Made by a program: the position numbers and the translations under genes | Source: Burkholderiales bacterium | GTDB taxonomy: Bacteria > Pseudomonadota > Gammaproteobacteria > Burkholderiales > CAIKXV01 | NCBI GenBank assembly: GCA_019751575.1 | Contig: JAIENF010000654.1 | Span: 1 to 6,071, forward strand | Direction of reading: 5' to 3' | Length of the DNA stretch: 6,071 bases | Shown: positions 5,148-6,071 of the stretch, one piece after another | How the letters are laid out: every line of letters starts with the position of its first letter | How positions within the stretch are numbered: position 1 is the first letter of the stretch | The notes under the pieces: model-generated | The model's database searches: none | Told to the model about the DNA's origin: nothing | The model's input: the letters and a program-made list of their open reading frames with translations, nothing else

Positions 5148-5507
5148 GTGGCTTACCGCGATAACTGGTTGCGTCATCTGATGGCGCCCTTTTGTGGAGA
5201 GGGCCTGAGCGAAGCTCTGGCGCGCGACTTCTGGCGCACGGACGAGGACCTCTGGAGCCCAGAGCACGATGTGGGTTGGCGGTGGTTGAAGCTGGTTTGG
5301 GCGTACGCAGCATCGGCGGTCTGCCAAGTGGGATTCTCGCTGGCGATTGCTGGTGTGACCATCAATGTGTTCAAGCCTGTCTCCGCAACCACTTGGTCGA
5401 TCGGGTTGGGCGCCGTGACAGGAGCGATGCTGCTCTTCGCAGGTCTGATCGCGACCTCTGTCTGGATCGATGTCTCGCGCCGACGTCGTGGCCCACCGAC
5501 CGGCTGA
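5148..5507 (+). CDS. Small two-helix membrane protein, unknown function
   Basis: I do not recognise this 119-residue protein. It starts at GTG, the first possible start after an in-frame TAA at 5139-5141, with a weak AGGA at 5133-5136. Residues 1-45 are soluble and charged with many Trp and acidic residues ('RDFWRTDEDLWSPEHD'). Residues 47-74 and 83-107 are two strongly hydrophobic segments forming a helical hairpin with a short 'KPVSATT' loop. The end is 'SRRRRG', which by the positive-inside rule places both termini in the cytoplasm. Codon use is visibly less GC-biased than in the neighbouring metabolic genes, which suits acquired DNA. It lies alone between transposase debris and the GMC gene. 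It could be an inner-membrane accessory protein or a chance reading frame; the paired helices with a basic end favour a real gene. Confidence 0.5.
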   Translation: MAYRDNWLRHLMAPFCGEGLSEALARDFWRTDEDLWSPEHDVGWRWLKLVWAYAASAVCQVGFSLAIAGVTINVFKPVSATTWSIGLGAVTGAMLLFAGLIATSVWIDVSRRRRGPPTG

Positions 5508-5663
5508 TCGGGGGGGATGGGCTGCTGCCGGTTTCATGGACACCTTGGTAAGGCAAATGATCGTACCGGAGATGTCACATTGGAACGAGACGGCATATCG
5601 CACGGAATTCGGGCTGCGAAACACGTTCGAGCCAGGCAGCAAGGCCAAGGGCATCGATACACC

Positions 5664-6071
5664 ATGCATGACAACACCTTCGACTACATCATCATCGGCG
5701 CCGGCACCGCCGGCTGCCTGCTGGCCAATCGCCTGAGTGCCGATGCCGGCAAGCGCGTGCTGATGATCGAGGCCGGCGGGCGGGACGACTACCACTGGAT
5801 CCACATCCCGGTCGGCTACCTGTACTGCATCGGCAATCCGCGCACCGACTGGCTCTTCCAGACCGAAGCCGATCCGGGGCTGAACGGGCGCTCGCTGCGC
5901 TACCCGCGCGGCAAGACGCTGGGCGGCTCGTCGAGCATCAACGGCATGATCTACATGCGCGGCCAGGCCCGCGACTACGAGCGCTGGGCCGAGCTCACCG
6001 GCGACGACGCCTGGCGCTGGGACAGCGTGCTGCCCGCCTTCAGGATGCATGAAGACCACTACAAGCTGGAC
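5664..6071 (+). CDS. GMC family oxidoreductase (choline/alcohol dehydrogenase-like), N-terminal part
   Basis: The first 136 residues are present and the gene runs off the window. Residues 7-24 ('DYIIIGAGTAGCLLANRL') are the FAD-binding Rossmann beta-alpha-beta unit with G12-x-G14-x-x-G17. E36 in 'VLMIEAGG' is the usual ribose-binding acid. Residues 83-106 ('GKTLGGSSSIN...RGQARDYE') match GMC signature 1. The order 'NPRTDWLFQTEADPGLNGRSL...YPRGKTLGGSSSINGMIYMRG' is that of bacterial choline-dehydrogenase-like enzymes, which oxidise primary alcohols using FAD. The ATG at 5664 starts the protein seven residues before the FAD motif, as normal, with only a weak purine-rich stretch (AAGG at 5647-5650) ahead. 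The substrate cannot be set without the C-terminal domain. It may belong with the MmgE/PrpD, esterase and MBL genes to one catabolic locus split by the accessory DNA at 3900-5650 (inference). Confidence 0.9.
   Translation, partial: MHDNTFDYIIIGAGTAGCLLANRLSADAGKRVLMIEAGGRDDYHWIHIPVGYLYCIGNPRTDWLFQTEADPGLNGRSLRYPRGKTLGGSSSINGMIYMRGQARDYERWAELTGDDAWRWDSVLPAFRMHEDHYKLD

Noticed and set aside
5546..5610. A promoter for the GMC gene (TTGGTA or TTGGAA as -35)
   Set aside because: No acceptable -10 hexamer lies at 16-18 bases from either, and no sigma-54 pattern is present.
5073..6059. A 328-codon minus-strand open frame across the membrane gene and the GMC gene
   Set aside because: It is antisense to the unmistakable GMC FAD-binding region, and its product shows no motif.

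Overview
The window is GC-rich bacterial DNA with tightly packed genes and strong Shine-Dalgarno sites. The gene families present (MmgE/PrpD, GMC dehydrogenase, a possible Bug-type solute-binding remnant) suggest a metabolically versatile proteobacterium, most likely a beta-proteobacterium of the Burkholderiales/Rhodocyclales kind. That taxonomic guess rests on base composition and gene content only.

Layout, left to right. (1) Positions 3-224 hold the last 73 codons of an MmgE/PrpD-family gene. (2) Positions 225-700 hold no intact gene. A minus-strand stretch looks like a decayed, internally deleted solute-binding protein, and a 15-bp inverted repeat lies ahead of the next gene. (3) Positions 701-3800 carry a two-gene operon. 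The first gene encodes a large outer-membrane-type lipoprotein with an alpha/beta-hydrolase (esterase/depolymerase-like) core between two copies of a stalk-like (copper amine oxidase N-like) module. The second, 34 bases downstream with a consensus ribosome binding site, encodes a metallo-beta-lactamase-fold hydrolase of the COG1237 type. (4) Positions 3940-4683 carry a complete VapBC toxin-antitoxin module with a near-consensus sigma-70 promoter, an 18-bp palindrome over its -35 and spacer, and a 4-base overlap between the two genes. (5) Directly after the vapC stop lies the frameshifted C-terminal end of an IS91-like (Y2) transposase, at 4684-4883. (6) Positions 5148-5507 encode a small two-helix membrane protein of unknown function. 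(7) From 5664 to the window edge runs the N-terminal part of a GMC-family flavin oxidoreductase.

How the parts may fit together: the secreted lipoprotein hydrolase, the MBL-fold hydrolase, the GMC alcohol/choline-type dehydrogenase and the MmgE/PrpD protein are all plausible members of a catabolic locus in which an ester is cleaved at the cell surface and its products are hydrolysed and oxidised inside. No substrate can be read from the sequence. The stretch from about 3900 to 5650 looks like an accessory insertion into that locus, made of the toxin-antitoxin module, transposase debris and an orphan membrane gene. I do not see a clearly new defence or mobile system. The most unusual items are the stalk-hydrolase-stalk lipoprotein and the vapBC/transposase junction.
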